Source: Planctomycetaceae bacterium
Lineage (GTDB): Bacteria; Planctomycetota; Phycisphaerae; SM23-33
Reading direction: 5' to 3'
Assembly: GCA_021371965.1 (NCBI GenBank)
Contig: JAJFVE010000156.1
Coordinates: 1-25,141, forward strand
Length of the DNA stretch: 25,141 nt
Within the stretch, counting starts at the first letter, position 1; each line of letters begins with the position of its first letter. Under the pieces are notes generated by a model. The model was given only the letters and a program-made list of their open reading frames with translations. It searched no databases and was not told the DNA's origin. Positions 15,405-22,486 of this stretch are shown piece by piece. A program made the position numbers and the translations under genes.

Positions 15405-16111
15405 GGGGCGCCTCCCTCGACAGCCGCCACGGTAGTCGGTGCAGCGCCAGCCGGCGCGGCGGCGGGCGCGACGACATTAATCGCGTCGGCGCCGGCGGCC
15501 AGCTCCATCGACAGGCGGAACTCGCGGACGGTGTTCTTGTCGCGCGTCTTGGCCAGGCTGTAGACCAGGTCCACCCCGCGCGTCAGGGGGTTGCGGGCGA
15601 GGTTGGCGATCAGGCGGGCGACCTCCACGTCGGTGGCCGCCAGGCCGGTGATCTCGATGGCCACCTGCTGGGCGGGCGGCTGGGCCTGGCGCGGCTGATC
15701 GGTGATCGTCTTGCCGCCTCCCGGCGCCGGTGGGGCGGCGATGACGACCTTGGACGCCACGTCGAGTTTGAGCAGGCTGGCGCCTTTGGGCAGGGCATTG
15801 GTGATCACGCCCAGCAGCGTGCTGCGCGGAACGCGCTCGATGAGGTTCTTGGCCAGTTCCGCCTTGTGAAGAATCTGGCTCTTGCGGGCCTCGAGTTCGT
15901 GCATCTGTGAAATCAGCGCCGCCGCCTGCGCGTAACGGGCGTTGGTCTCGTCGCGCACCGACAGCGTGTAGCCGGTATTACGCTCGCTCACGTAGGCCGC
16001 GGCCAGAACGCCGCCGATGACCACCGCGAAGAGGCACACGAAGATGCGATTGGCGCGGTTCTGCCATCGCCGTCGCAGGTAATCCTCAGGCAATAAGTTC
16101 AGCATGCCCAT
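15401..16111 (-). CDS. pilN: PilN-like alignment subcomplex protein
   Basis: A 236-residue bitopic protein. The N-terminal MGMLNLLPEDYLRRR is the conserved cytoplasmic PilN motif that docks into PilM. It is followed by a membrane helix (about 23-43), a coiled coil and a beta-alpha C-terminal domain with QQVAIEITGLAATDVEVARL. ATG at 16111 is chosen because GAAAGG precedes it by about eight bases; a TTG at 16126 gives five extra residues without a ribosome site. The Ala/Pro-rich C-terminal tail is unusual but harmless-looking. The gene overlaps pilO by four bases. Confidence 0.88.
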   Translation of the reverse strand: MGMLNLLPEDYLRRRWQNRANRIFVCLFAVVIGGVLAAAYVSERNTGYTLSVRDETNARYAQAAALISQMHELEARKSQILHKAELAKNLIERVPRSTLLGVITNALPKGASLLKLDVASKVVIAAPPAPGGGKTITDQPRQAQPPAQQVAIEITGLAATDVEVARLIANLARNPLTRGVDLVYSLAKTRDKNTVREFRLSMELAAGADAINVVAPAAAPAGAAPTTVAAVEGGAP

Positions 16112-16136
16112 GTCCCGACCTTTCAATCATCAATTC

Positions 16137-16193
16137 AACGCCACAGGCGTTCCAGCGTGTCCAGAGCCACAGCCTGGAAAGGCTGTGCCACCG
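16137..16193. repeat. REP-like element in the pilM-pilN gap
   Basis: Two hairpins lie side by side: AACGCC-ACA-GGCGTT (16137-16151) and CACAGCCT-GGAA-AGGCTGTG (16168-16187), the latter followed by CCACCGG. Read on the minus strand the element begins GGTGGCACAGCC, the same opening as the element at 17413-17474. It fills most of the 83-nt pilM-pilN gap and ends 2 nt before the pilM stop. Confidence 0.7.
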
Positions 16194-16194
16194 G

Positions 16195-17247
16195 TCAATT
16201 CGCGTCGGCGCCCAGGCTAAGACCCACCGCCACCGCCCAATCGGGCTGGGGCGAGGCCGCCTGGTCGCTGCGACGCCTGACGCGCACCAGCGGGTCGCCT
16301 TCCGAGGCCGGCAGATTCAACTGCCGCCCCAGCGACTGGCACAGCCGCGCGTCGGCTGCCCCGCCGCCGACGATCATCACCCGCTCGACCGCCGGGGCGA
16401 GAAACACCGACTCGTAATACCGCAGGCACTGCGTCAACTCGCGCGACAGGCGCGCCAGCGACGCGTCCAGGGCCTGCTGCAACTTGGGATCGCCGTCTTC
16501 GCCGGCAGGGGCTGCTCGCCGAAGGCGTGCGGCCTCGGTCGCGTCCACGCCCAGGGTCTTGCCAAGCGATTCGTCCAGGTCGTCGCAGCCCATGGCCAGG
16601 TTGCGGGCGAATCGCATCGTGCCGCCCTGGGCCAGGGCCACCTGCGTGCTGTGGGCGCCGACGTCCACCAGCAGTACCGTGCGCGTGCGCTCGGAGGCGC
16701 GGCGGAAGAGGCGCGCGAAGCACTCGACGATCGCGCAGCACTCGATGCCCACGCCCACGACGTCCAGCTTTGCCCGCCCGGTCATCGCCAGGTACGCGTC
16801 CATCAGCTCCCGCGACATGCTGACGGTCAGGACCTCGATCATGGGCTCGGCCTGGGCGTGCGTCTCGCCCAGCACGGCGTGGCGGATGATCGCCTGCTCG
16901 GGCGGGTAGGGCAACTTACCCGCCAACTCGCCGGCGATGGCCGTCTCGAGCTCCTGCTGGGCAAGCTTGGGAATCTTCACGTGCTGCACCAGGGTGTCGC
17001 GGGCTGGAACCGACAGGATGCACGTGCGCCCTTTGAATTGCCGTGCGCGAAGCATGCGGCGGATGGCGTCAGCCTGTGCTTCCAGGCGGGCGTCGAGGTC
17101 GTCGCCGGTTTCGGGCAGGGCAGCGGTGCAAGCGTCGATGAGGGTCAGTTCCTCATTGACGCGACGGAGCTGGACCATTTTGAGCGCACTGGAGCCCAGG
17201 TCCACTCCGATGGGCAGGTTTTGTCCTCGCACAATCCGCAATACCAT
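16195..17247 (-). CDS. pilM: PilM actin-like ATPase
   Basis: A 350-residue FtsA/actin-fold cytoplasmic protein. It has phosphate-1 motif GVDLGSSALKMVQL (about 14-27), the characteristic LPYPPEQAI (about 112-120) and a second phosphate motif LLVDVGAHSTQVAL (about 192-205). The adenosine-motif region MIVGGGAADARL lies near residue 292. PilM binds the cytoplasmic tail of PilN and completes the inner-membrane platform. ATG at 17247 has AGGAG eight bases upstream. It is the first gene of the ten-gene operon. No convincing promoter hexamers were identified in the 398-nt gap upstream. Confidence 0.92.
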   Translation of the reverse strand: MVLRIVRGQNLPIGVDLGSSALKMVQLRRVNEELTLIDACTAALPETGDDLDARLEAQADAIRRMLRARQFKGRTCILSVPARDTLVQHVKIPKLAQQELETAIAGELAGKLPYPPEQAIIRHAVLGETHAQAEPMIEVLTVSMSRELMDAYLAMTGRAKLDVVGVGIECCAIVECFARLFRRASERTRTVLLVDVGAHSTQVALAQGGTMRFARNLAMGCDDLDESLGKTLGVDATEAARLRRAAPAGEDGDPKLQQALDASLARLSRELTQCLRYYESVFLAPAVERVMIVGGGAADARLCQSLGRQLNLPASEGDPLVRVRRRSDQAASPQPDWAVAVGLSLGADAN

Positions 17248-17645
17248 CGAAAAACTCCTGGCGGCGCATCGTGCGGGAAGGCGTTTCAGGGTGCCCGAGT
17301 TTGGGCCGCGCCGCTTGCCTCCGATCTCTACCTGAATGATCGGGTCAAGCCAAGGCGCACTTGAATAGCCGCTGCTCGAAGTCAGCGAGCCAATTAAAGA
17401 ACCCTGTGGGCAGCGGGTGGCACAGCCTTTTCAGGCTGTGACGATACACAGGCCGGAAAGCCTGTGCCACCGCTTTGCGCCCCGGCCTCGCGACCGGTTA
17501 GCCTTTTTCCGCAGGAATATAGCCTTTCACTGGTAGCTTAGGTTACAAACAGGTCCAAGGACGAATTGTCTTGGCAATCGCTGGGCGGTCACGAGAAGAT
17601 CGCATCTACACCAGTTGCGCGCCACAAGTGGCATGGTTGTCCGAT
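17248..17645. other. Gap between ferredoxin and pilus operon
   Basis: No open frame with coding character was seen. The gap holds the REP-like element at 17413-17474 and a small imperfect hairpin CCAAGGAC-GAATT-GTCTTGG (17555-17573), which could end ferredoxin transcription but lacks a T-run. A TATATT on the minus strand at 17521-17516 has no good partner. The pilM promoter must lie here or upstream but was not identified. Confidence 0.5.
17413..17474. repeat. REP-like two-hairpin element upstream of pilM
   Basis: The outer ends GCGGGTGGCACAG and CTGTGCCACCGC are inverted. Inside are two hairpins: CACAGCCT-TTTC-AGGCTGTG (17421-17440) and CACAGGC-CGGAAA-GCCTGTG (17447-17466). The sequence family is the same as at 16168-16193. 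The paired-hairpin, inverted-end layout is that of a BIME-type composite of REP units. Confidence 0.75.
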
Positions 17646-17969
17646 TTATTGCGGCGGGATACGGACGGTCACATCGCCGTGGACGACGGCTTTGCAGGCC
17701 AAGCGGTCATTGGGTTTGGAGTCGCCCATGGCGTCGAGCTGGTCGAGTTCGGCCTCGTCTGGTTCGCTGAGGTTCTCCATGCCCTTCTCGACGCCCACGC
17801 GGCAGCTTCCGCAAACGCCCGTGCCGCCGCAGACGTGCATGATCCCCACCCCGTGGCTGAGCGCGATATCCAGCAAGCTGCCCGGTTCGCCCGTGCGGGC
17901 GTACGGGTAGAGAACCTCGTCGACCTCGACAGTCGCTTCCATCGGCAGAAATGTCACCTTGTGCGTCAT
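17646..17969 (-). CDS. fdx: Adrenodoxin-type [2Fe-2S] ferredoxin
   Basis: A 107-residue ferredoxin. The cluster ligands are Cys47, Cys53, Cys56 and Cys92 in the pattern C-x5-C-x2-C-x35-C, in the segment HVCGGTGVCGSC and later RLACKAVV. This spacing is that of ISC-type/adrenodoxin ferredoxins, which supply electrons for cluster assembly on IscU. The N-terminus KVTFLP is the usual first strand, which supports ATG at 17969; AAGGAG lies 13 bases upstream, rather far. It is separated from iscU by a PEP-CTERM gene, so whether it shares the isc transcript is unclear. A short C-terminus ends in RIPPQ. Confidence 0.88.
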   Translation of the reverse strand: MTHKVTFLPMEATVEVDEVLYPYARTGEPGSLLDIALSHGVGIMHVCGGTGVCGSCRVGVEKGMENLSEPDEAELDQLDAMGDSKPNDRLACKAVVHGDVTVRIPPQ

Positions 17970-18153
17970 GCCTGTAATCCGTCTCCTTCCGGCCGTCAGC
18001 CTCTCCCAGTTTCGTCAAGACCGACAGGACAACCGTATCAAGAAACAGCAGCCGGGCGGAGAATGCTCCGATGAACCGCAATAAATGCGGGCCTGCCAAC
18101 TGCATGAGAACATTATACCCAGAAGATCGAGGTTCGGCCAAATCAGGTTGGCG

Positions 18154-19536
18154 TCAAATGGCTGCTTGAGTGGGGGCCGACGCCCGTTTTCGACGTCGCA
18201 CCAAGAACATGCCGCTGACCGCCAGCAGCCCTACTGTCGCCGGTTCGGGAACAAAAGTAGTGGCGATCATCAGGTCATCGGGCGAATGAGAGGACTGATA
18301 GAGGACGACATACTGGCCGGTGTCCTTATCAACCCAGACGGCGGGCCAGTCCAGAAAGCCCGAAAGGTCTTCGGCGATTGTCCACACCTCCCCTGTCTCC
18401 AGGTTGGTCATCTCGATCCTGGAACCGCCGTCTATACCGTAGACCAGGTAAGAACCAAAGAGAGAAGGCTGAGTCATCGACAACTCTCCGGTTGACGGCG
18501 CCAGCGTCGTCAGGAACATATATGTATCAGCAATCGGATCCCACTTCATGATTATGGTCGGCTGAGGAATCATCTGGCGGGTGTAGTAACGATACTTGGA
18601 GTAACTACCCAAATAAAGGGCTGATTGTAGGACAAGATAGTCGCCGTCCATCAAGAGGTTTGTAGGGGCTATGCCGATGTTGGAACCGCCGTAGTAGCCG
18701 TAGACGGGTTTTGGCGTCGTATAGGTGCCCGTCGAAAGATCGTAATCACTCCAACAGGTCGCAAGCAGATTGGGACTGACCCACATGTTGAACGCCACCC
18801 GTCCTGTAGTTTCGCTTGTGGCAACAATATCTGCCGCCCTTGGCGCCCAGGCATAGCGACTGCGCACCAGGGAAGATGCCGAACTCAACTTGTTGTCATT
18901 TACCCAAATCATGCCGCCGCCATCAGGATTGTAGATGGAAAGGACTGAGTTGTAGGGGCCCTGCATTGCTGTGGATACGATTGTGCCCTGGCTGACGTTG
19001 GCATTGCCGCCCAATCCGCCCACGGGTACGATTCCCTGTGAGGTAGGGTCGCCGGGCTGGTCTGAAAACGTGTAGTAGTGGACCCCTCCGGTATTGTACT
19101 CGGTCCACACAACCGTGTTGCCGCTCAGTTGCGGCCGCCGGAAACCGCCGAAGGGACTGGACCAGGGATTGCCCAGCCAACTGGTCCCGCCGGAGCTGTC
19201 GCCATATCCGGCCAAGACGGGGCTACCGGATTCGTTCAGCATTACCGGTTCGCCCACCATCTGCCAGTCAGTCGGAGAGTTGACCTGCACCGTAGCGGCG
19301 TAAAGGTTGCCGCTATAACCCGAGTAACCCGGCGTCTGATAGTTGTCGGACTGAACGTAGGTAATGTTGAATTGCCCCGGCGTTCCTGTCGCCGAAATGC
19401 TCGGCTGGATTATGCTGATCGAGTTGCCTTCAGAATCCGTCAGGTGTGGCAGGAGGACTCCGCTTTCTGCGCGAACCTGTGCCGACAAGATTCCAAAAAC
19501 GATAGTAAACGCGCAGAACAACCAGTGGCGTAACAT
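18154..19536 (-). CDS. PEP-CTERM exported protein with propeller-like repeats
   Basis: A 460-residue exported protein. The signal peptide is MLRHWLFCAFTIVFGILSAQV with likely ARA/E cleavage. The C-terminus VPEPATVGLLAVSGMFLVRRRKR is a textbook PEP-CTERM tail: VPEP motif, membrane helix and basic cluster, recognised by an exosortase not present here. The body has repeated strand patterns with aromatic-rich blocks (GNTVVWTEYN, GRVAFNMWVS, GDYLVLQSAL, GSYLVYGIDG, DWPAVWVDKDTGQYVVLYQ). These suggest a beta-propeller like TolB-type folds. ATG at 19536 has GGGAGA just upstream; TTG at 19548 contains that ribosome site and was rejected. The gene sits between iscU and the ferredoxin, an unexpected place. 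Its substrate is unknown. Confidence 0.8.
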   Translation of the reverse strand: MLRHWLFCAFTIVFGILSAQVRAESGVLLPHLTDSEGNSISIIQPSISATGTPGQFNITYVQSDNYQTPGYSGYSGNLYAATVQVNSPTDWQMVGEPVMLNESGSPVLAGYGDSSGGTSWLGNPWSSPFGGFRRPQLSGNTVVWTEYNTGGVHYYTFSDQPGDPTSQGIVPVGGLGGNANVSQGTIVSTAMQGPYNSVLSIYNPDGGGMIWVNDNKLSSASSLVRSRYAWAPRAADIVATSETTGRVAFNMWVSPNLLATCWSDYDLSTGTYTTPKPVYGYYGGSNIGIAPTNLLMDGDYLVLQSALYLGSYSKYRYYTRQMIPQPTIIMKWDPIADTYMFLTTLAPSTGELSMTQPSLFGSYLVYGIDGGSRIEMTNLETGEVWTIAEDLSGFLDWPAVWVDKDTGQYVVLYQSSHSPDDLMIATTFVPEPATVGLLAVSGMFLVRRRKRASAPTQAAI

Positions 19537-19674
19537 GATTTCTCCCAAGCCTCAGGCCGTTTTAGAAATCTTCCTTCTACCCAGAAAAAGACGCTGAACT
19601 CCTGTCAGTAGCTTAACGTCGCCCAATGGAAATGCAAGTCGGGTAAAAGCCGTATTTTGCGAGGCGATTCGGGT

Positions 19675-20061
19675 TTACAGCTTGCCGTTCTTCTTCTTCC
19701 AGTCGTTGACGGCGTCGCGGACGGCCTCTTCGGTCATCACCGAACAGTGGACCTTGGCCGGGGGCAGTTCGAGTTCCTTGGCGATGTTGGCGTTGGTGAT
19801 CGCCAGGGCCTCGTCGACCGTCTTGCCCTTGAGCCACTCCGTCGCCAGCGAGCCCGACGCGATGGCTGCCCCGCAGCCGAATGTCTTGAACCGGGTATCG
19901 ACAATGCGACCGTCGTCGCTGATGCGCAGTTGCAGCTTCGTCACGTCGCCGCACTGCGTGGCCGTGATCGTCGCGGTCCCGACCGACAAATCGGCTTCGT
20001 CCATGCTCCCGACGTTTCGCGGATGCTCAAAGTGGTCCAACATCTTTTCGCTGAAGAACAT
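19675..20061 (-). CDS. iscU: IscU iron-sulfur cluster scaffold
   Basis: A 128-residue scaffold protein with the three cluster cysteines Cys37 (TQCGDV), Cys63 (FGCGAAIASGS) and Cys106 (KVHCSVM), plus Asp39 and His105. The segment LPPAK (99-103) matches the LPPVK site that the HscA chaperone binds in other bacteria, though hscBA is not in this window. ATG at 20061 has GGAG seven bases upstream and begins at the family start (MFFSEKMLDHFEHPRN). The extension to 20109 was rejected. It follows iscS by 142 nt containing a large inverted repeat. Confidence 0.95.
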   Translation of the reverse strand: MFFSEKMLDHFEHPRNVGSMDEADLSVGTATITATQCGDVTKLQLRISDDGRIVDTRFKTFGCGAAIASGSLATEWLKGKTVDEALAITNANIAKELELPPAKVHCSVMTEEAVRDAVNDWKKKNGKL

Positions 20062-20102
20062 TTTTCGCTCCAAAAGGCGGTTTTCTGGAATCCGACAACT
20101 TG

Positions 20103-20195
20103 GCCACAAAGATCACGAAAAACACGTAGAGAGACTCAGATAGAAAGTCTTCCCGGCGTTTCTATCTTCTTCGTGTTCTTTGTGTCCTTTGTGGC
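20103..20195. repeat. Long inverted repeat between iscS and iscU
   Basis: Two 27-nt arms (20103-20129 and 20169-20195) match in inverted orientation at 22 of 27 positions; both outer ends read GCCACAAAG inward. Between them is a perfect 9-bp inner stem AGATAGAAA (20138-20146) / TTTCTATCT (20159-20167). The element fills most of the iscS-iscU gap and would fold into one long hairpin in the isc transcript. It may be a dispersed MITE-like repeat that now acts in mRNA processing or attenuation. Confidence 0.75.
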
Positions 20196-20203
20196 AAAGC
20201 TTC

Positions 20204-21391
20204 CTATTTTTTCGTAGCAATTTCGTACAGCGGGCTCATCTCGCGCAGTTGCTGGACGGCGGTGACCACTTTGGCGATGACGTAATCCACTTCGCCCTCG
20301 GTGGTGCTCTTGCCCAGGCTGAACCGCAGCGAGCTGTGGGCCAGATCGTCGCCGACGCCGATGCCGGCCAGCACGTGGCTGGGCTCCAGCGAGGCGCTGG
20401 TGCATGCTGAGCCGGTCGAGACGGCCACGTCGCGCATCTTGAGCATGAGCGCTTCGCCCTCGACGTACGCGAACGACAGGTTCAGCGTGTTGGGCAGGCG
20501 CTGCGTCGGGTGGCCGTTGAGCGTCACGAAGTCGACCGCGGCCATGATGCCCTTCTCCAGCCGGTCGCGCAGGGCGCCGATGCGCTGGGCGTCGGCGGCC
20601 ATCTCTTCCATGGCGATCTGGCAGGCCCTGCCGAAGCCGACAATGCCCGGGACGTTGAGCGTGCCGCTGCGCATCCCGCGTTCGTGCCCGCCGCCGTGCA
20701 TCTGGCAGGCCAGCCTGACGCGCGGATTCCGCCGCCGCACGTACAAGGCCCCCACGCCCTTGGGGCCGTACAGCTTGTGGGCCGACATGCTCAGCAGGTC
20801 GATCCCCATCGCCTCGACGTCAACGGGCGCCTTGCCGACCGCCTGCGTCGCGTCGCTGTGGAAGAGCACGCCCTTGGCCTTGGCTAGCTTGCCGATCTCC
20901 GCCAGCGGCGCCAGCGTGCCGATCTCGTTGTTGGCGGCCATGATCGAAATCAGGATCGTCCCGTCGGTCAATGCGGCGGCGACCTGCTCGGCCGAGATCA
21001 CGCCGAACTTGTCGGGCTTGAGCAGCGTGATGGTGTATCCGTGCTGGGCGAGGTACTTGCATGGATCCAGCACCGCGTGATGCTCGATGGCCGAGGTCAC
21101 GATGTGCTTGCCCTTGTCGGCGTAGGCCTCAGCCACGCCCTTGATAGCCAAGTTGTCCGACTCGGTCGCGCCGGAGGTGAGGACCATGTCCTTGGCCTCG
21201 GCGCCGATGAGCTTGGCGATCTGCTCGCGGGCGGTCTCGACGGCGGCCTCAGCCTTCCAGCCGAAACTATGACTGTGGCTGGCCGCGTTGCCGAAGACCT
21301 CGGTGAGGTACGGCATCATGGCCTCGAGCACCCGGCTGTCCAGGGGCGTCGTGGCGTTGTGGTCCATGTAGATGGGTGTCTTTACGTCCAT
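20204..21391 (-). CDS. iscS: IscS cysteine desulfurase
   Basis: A 395-residue PLP enzyme that takes sulfur from cysteine and passes it as persulfide to IscU. The PLP lysine is Lys206 in [12 protein letters not shown], His104 stacks on the cofactor (SAIEHHAVL), and the catalytic loop [17 protein letters not shown] carries Cys330. The N-terminal [12 protein letters not shown] is normal. The C-terminus ends [10 protein letters not shown], about ten residues short of the longer tail in E. coli IscS that contacts IscU. ATG at 21391 has AGGAA seven bases upstream and lies 9 nt after the regulator stop, so the two genes are co-transcribed. Confidence 0.95.
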   Translation of the reverse strand: MDVKTPIYMDHNATTPLDSRVLEAMMPYLTEVFGNAASHSHSFGWKAEAAVETAREQIAKLIGAEAKDMVLTSGATESDNLAIKGVAEAYADKGKHIVTSAIEHHAVLDPCKYLAQHGYTITLLKPDKFGVISAEQVAAALTDGTILISIMAANNEIGTLAPLAEIGKLAKAKGVLFHSDATQAVGKAPVDVEAMGIDLLSMSAHKLYGPKGVGALYVRRRNPRVRLACQMHGGGHERGMRSGTLNVPGIVGFGRACQIAMEEMAADAQRIGALRDRLEKGIMAAVDFVTLNGHPTQRLPNTLNLSFAYVEGEALMLKMRDVAVSTGSACTSASLEPSHVLAGIGVGDDLAHSSLRFSLGKSTTEGEVDYVIAKVVTAVQQLREMSPLYEIATKK

Positions 21392-21400
21392 GCTCGTTTC

Positions 21401-21844
21401 CTATTCCCTGGCCCCCGTAAGCGCCGGGTCGACAATCTCCGCCAGCGTCACGCGTTTGAGAAAATCCTGAAGCCGCCGCTGCACGCGGTGAACCGGATCG
21501 TGCACCGGACAGAGCATCTGGTTGGCCTGGGTGCAGGCGGTGCTGTCCCCGGTGACGTGCGAGATGCACGCCGCCAGGCGAACGGGGCCTTCCAGGCGCG
21601 TGGAGAACTCCTCCAGCGTCACGTCCGACAGGTGCTTTGCCAGGCGGTATCCGCCATGGGCGCCTCGGACCGATTCGACATACCCCGCCGCGGCCAACCG
21701 CTTCATCACGTTCATCATCAAGGCTTGCGGAATCTCGTACTGATGGGCAATTTCACGGGCTGTGGCCAACTGCCCCTGTGGCAAGTGCGCCAGATGCGCC
21801 ATCGCCGTCAACCCGTAACCCGTCTTCTTCGTAAGACCCATCAT
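21401..21844 (-). CDS. iscR: IscR-like Rrf2-family regulator
   Basis: A 147-residue winged-helix regulator. The DNA-binding helix region (ATAREIAHQYEIPQALMMNV) and wing (SVRGAHGGYRLAK) are typical of Rrf2. Three cysteines, Cys93, Cys104 and Cys112, with His115 (LCPVHD), could hold an Fe-S cluster, though the spacing is wider than C-x5-C-x5-C in E. coli IscR. ATG at 21844 (next ATG 21841) begins at the family start; the longer frame to 22087 runs back into the neighbouring gene and was rejected. It is followed by iscS and preceded by an inverted-repeat operator over its promoter, which suggests autoregulation of the Fe-S operon. Confidence 0.85.
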   Translation of the reverse strand: MMGLTKKTGYGLTAMAHLAHLPQGQLATAREIAHQYEIPQALMMNVMKRLAAAGYVESVRGAHGGYRLAKHLSDVTLEEFSTRLEGPVRLAACISHVTGDSTACTQANQMLCPVHDPVHRVQRRLQDFLKRVTLAEIVDPALTGARE

Positions 21845-21868
21845 AAGCGCTATAAGCCTTTCACCTAA

Positions 21869-21897
21869 TATATAGCACTCATCTGGTGCTATATCAA
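21869..21897 (-). promoter_or_regulatory. Promoter of the iscR-iscS-iscU operon
   Basis: On the minus strand TTGATA (21897-21892) and TATATA (21874-21869) are 17 bases apart. The start codon is at 21844, so a leader of about 15-20 nt is expected. The operator at 21870-21894 overlaps nearly the entire promoter. Confidence 0.65.
21870..21894. promoter_or_regulatory. Perfect 9-bp inverted-repeat operator
   Basis: ATATAGCAC and GTGCTATAT are perfect reverse complements separated by 7 bases (TCATCTG). The 25-bp site lies between and over the -35 and -10 hexamers of the isc promoter. The size fits an Rrf2 dimer; IscR itself or the second Rrf2 protein (21958-22359) is the natural candidate. Confidence 0.7.
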
Positions 21898-21957
21898 GTG
21901 CAAAAAAAAGATGCCATGAGCTTGTTTTCCCCGTTGGCGGTCGAGCCTGCTCTGTAC

Positions 21958-22359
21958 CTAGGCCGAGATCGGAACCATGTCGGCCAGCGTGGTGGTGGAG
22001 AGTTTGTCCACGAGAACCTTCTGAATGCCGGACCAGACGGCCTTCATGCCGCAGTCGGTCTTGCATTTGGGAGGAACCTGCTGGCACAGGTTTACGGCGA
22101 TAGGACCTTCGATGACCTCGATGATCTGCTGCAGCGTGATCTGCGAGGGCTCGCGCGACAGGCGATACCCGCCATTCTTGCCCCGGACCGGCGAGACGAT
22201 GTCGGCCTTGGCCAGAGAGGCGAATATCTTCGTCAAATATTGCTTGGGCAGATTTCGTTCCTGGCAGATGCTCTCAAGAGTCGTCGGGCCGTTGCCGTGC
22301 TTTTGAGCCAACATGACCATTCCCCGCAGTGCAAGTTCCGCCGCTGTCGACAACTTCAT
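21958..22359 (-). CDS. Second Rrf2-family regulator
   Basis: A 133-residue Rrf2 protein with the wing motif VRGKNGGYRLSREPSQITL and cysteines Cys92, Cys99 and Cys103 in LCQQVPPKCKTDC, close to the Fe-S binding arrangement of IscR/NsrR-type members. ATG at 22359 has AAGGGG eight bases upstream, better than TTG at 22365. It lies directly upstream of the isc operon in the same direction, but that operon has its own promoter in between. A T8 run follows the stop (plus-strand A run 21902-21909) without a clear stem. What it senses (Fe-S status, NO, redox) cannot be told from sequence. Confidence 0.85.
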   Translation of the reverse strand: MKLSTAAELALRGMVMLAQKHGNGPTTLESICQERNLPKQYLTKIFASLAKADIVSPVRGKNGGYRLSREPSQITLQQIIEVIEGPIAVNLCQQVPPKCKTDCGMKAVWSGIQKVLVDKLSTTTLADMVPISA

Positions 22360-22415
22360 CTTCAATACCCCTTATCAAGCATAGGGTCTTCCCATATTTC
22401 CCACACGTACATGCA

Positions 22416-22444
22416 ATCGTCTCATTCTGAGCGAAGTCTGTCAA
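22416..22444 (-). promoter_or_regulatory. Candidate promoter of the second Rrf2 gene
   Basis: On the minus strand a perfect TTGACA (22444-22439) is followed after 17 bases by GACGAT (22421-22416), a weak 3/6 -10. The spacer contains CTTCGCTCAGAATGA. A weak -10 with a strong -35 is compatible with an activated promoter. Confidence 0.4.
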
Positions 22445-22486
22445 GCGTGATCCACAAATTTTTGTCCTTAACTATTTTATGTGGCG

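Noticed and set aside
7574..17247. Calling the whole operon a type II secretion system
   Set aside because: PilM, PilN, PilO and a PilT-type retraction ATPase favour a type IV pilus; no GspD, GspL or GspK was seen. Some pilin-like genes could still serve either system.
21845..22087. 81-residue extension of the IscR-like protein
   Set aside because: It would run back through the operator, the promoter and the end of the other Rrf2 gene in a different frame.
22420..22440. CTTCGCTCAGAATGA as an Rrf2 operator
   Set aside because: It has no inverted symmetry of useful length; it resembles a sequence that recurs in bacterial intergenic DNA.
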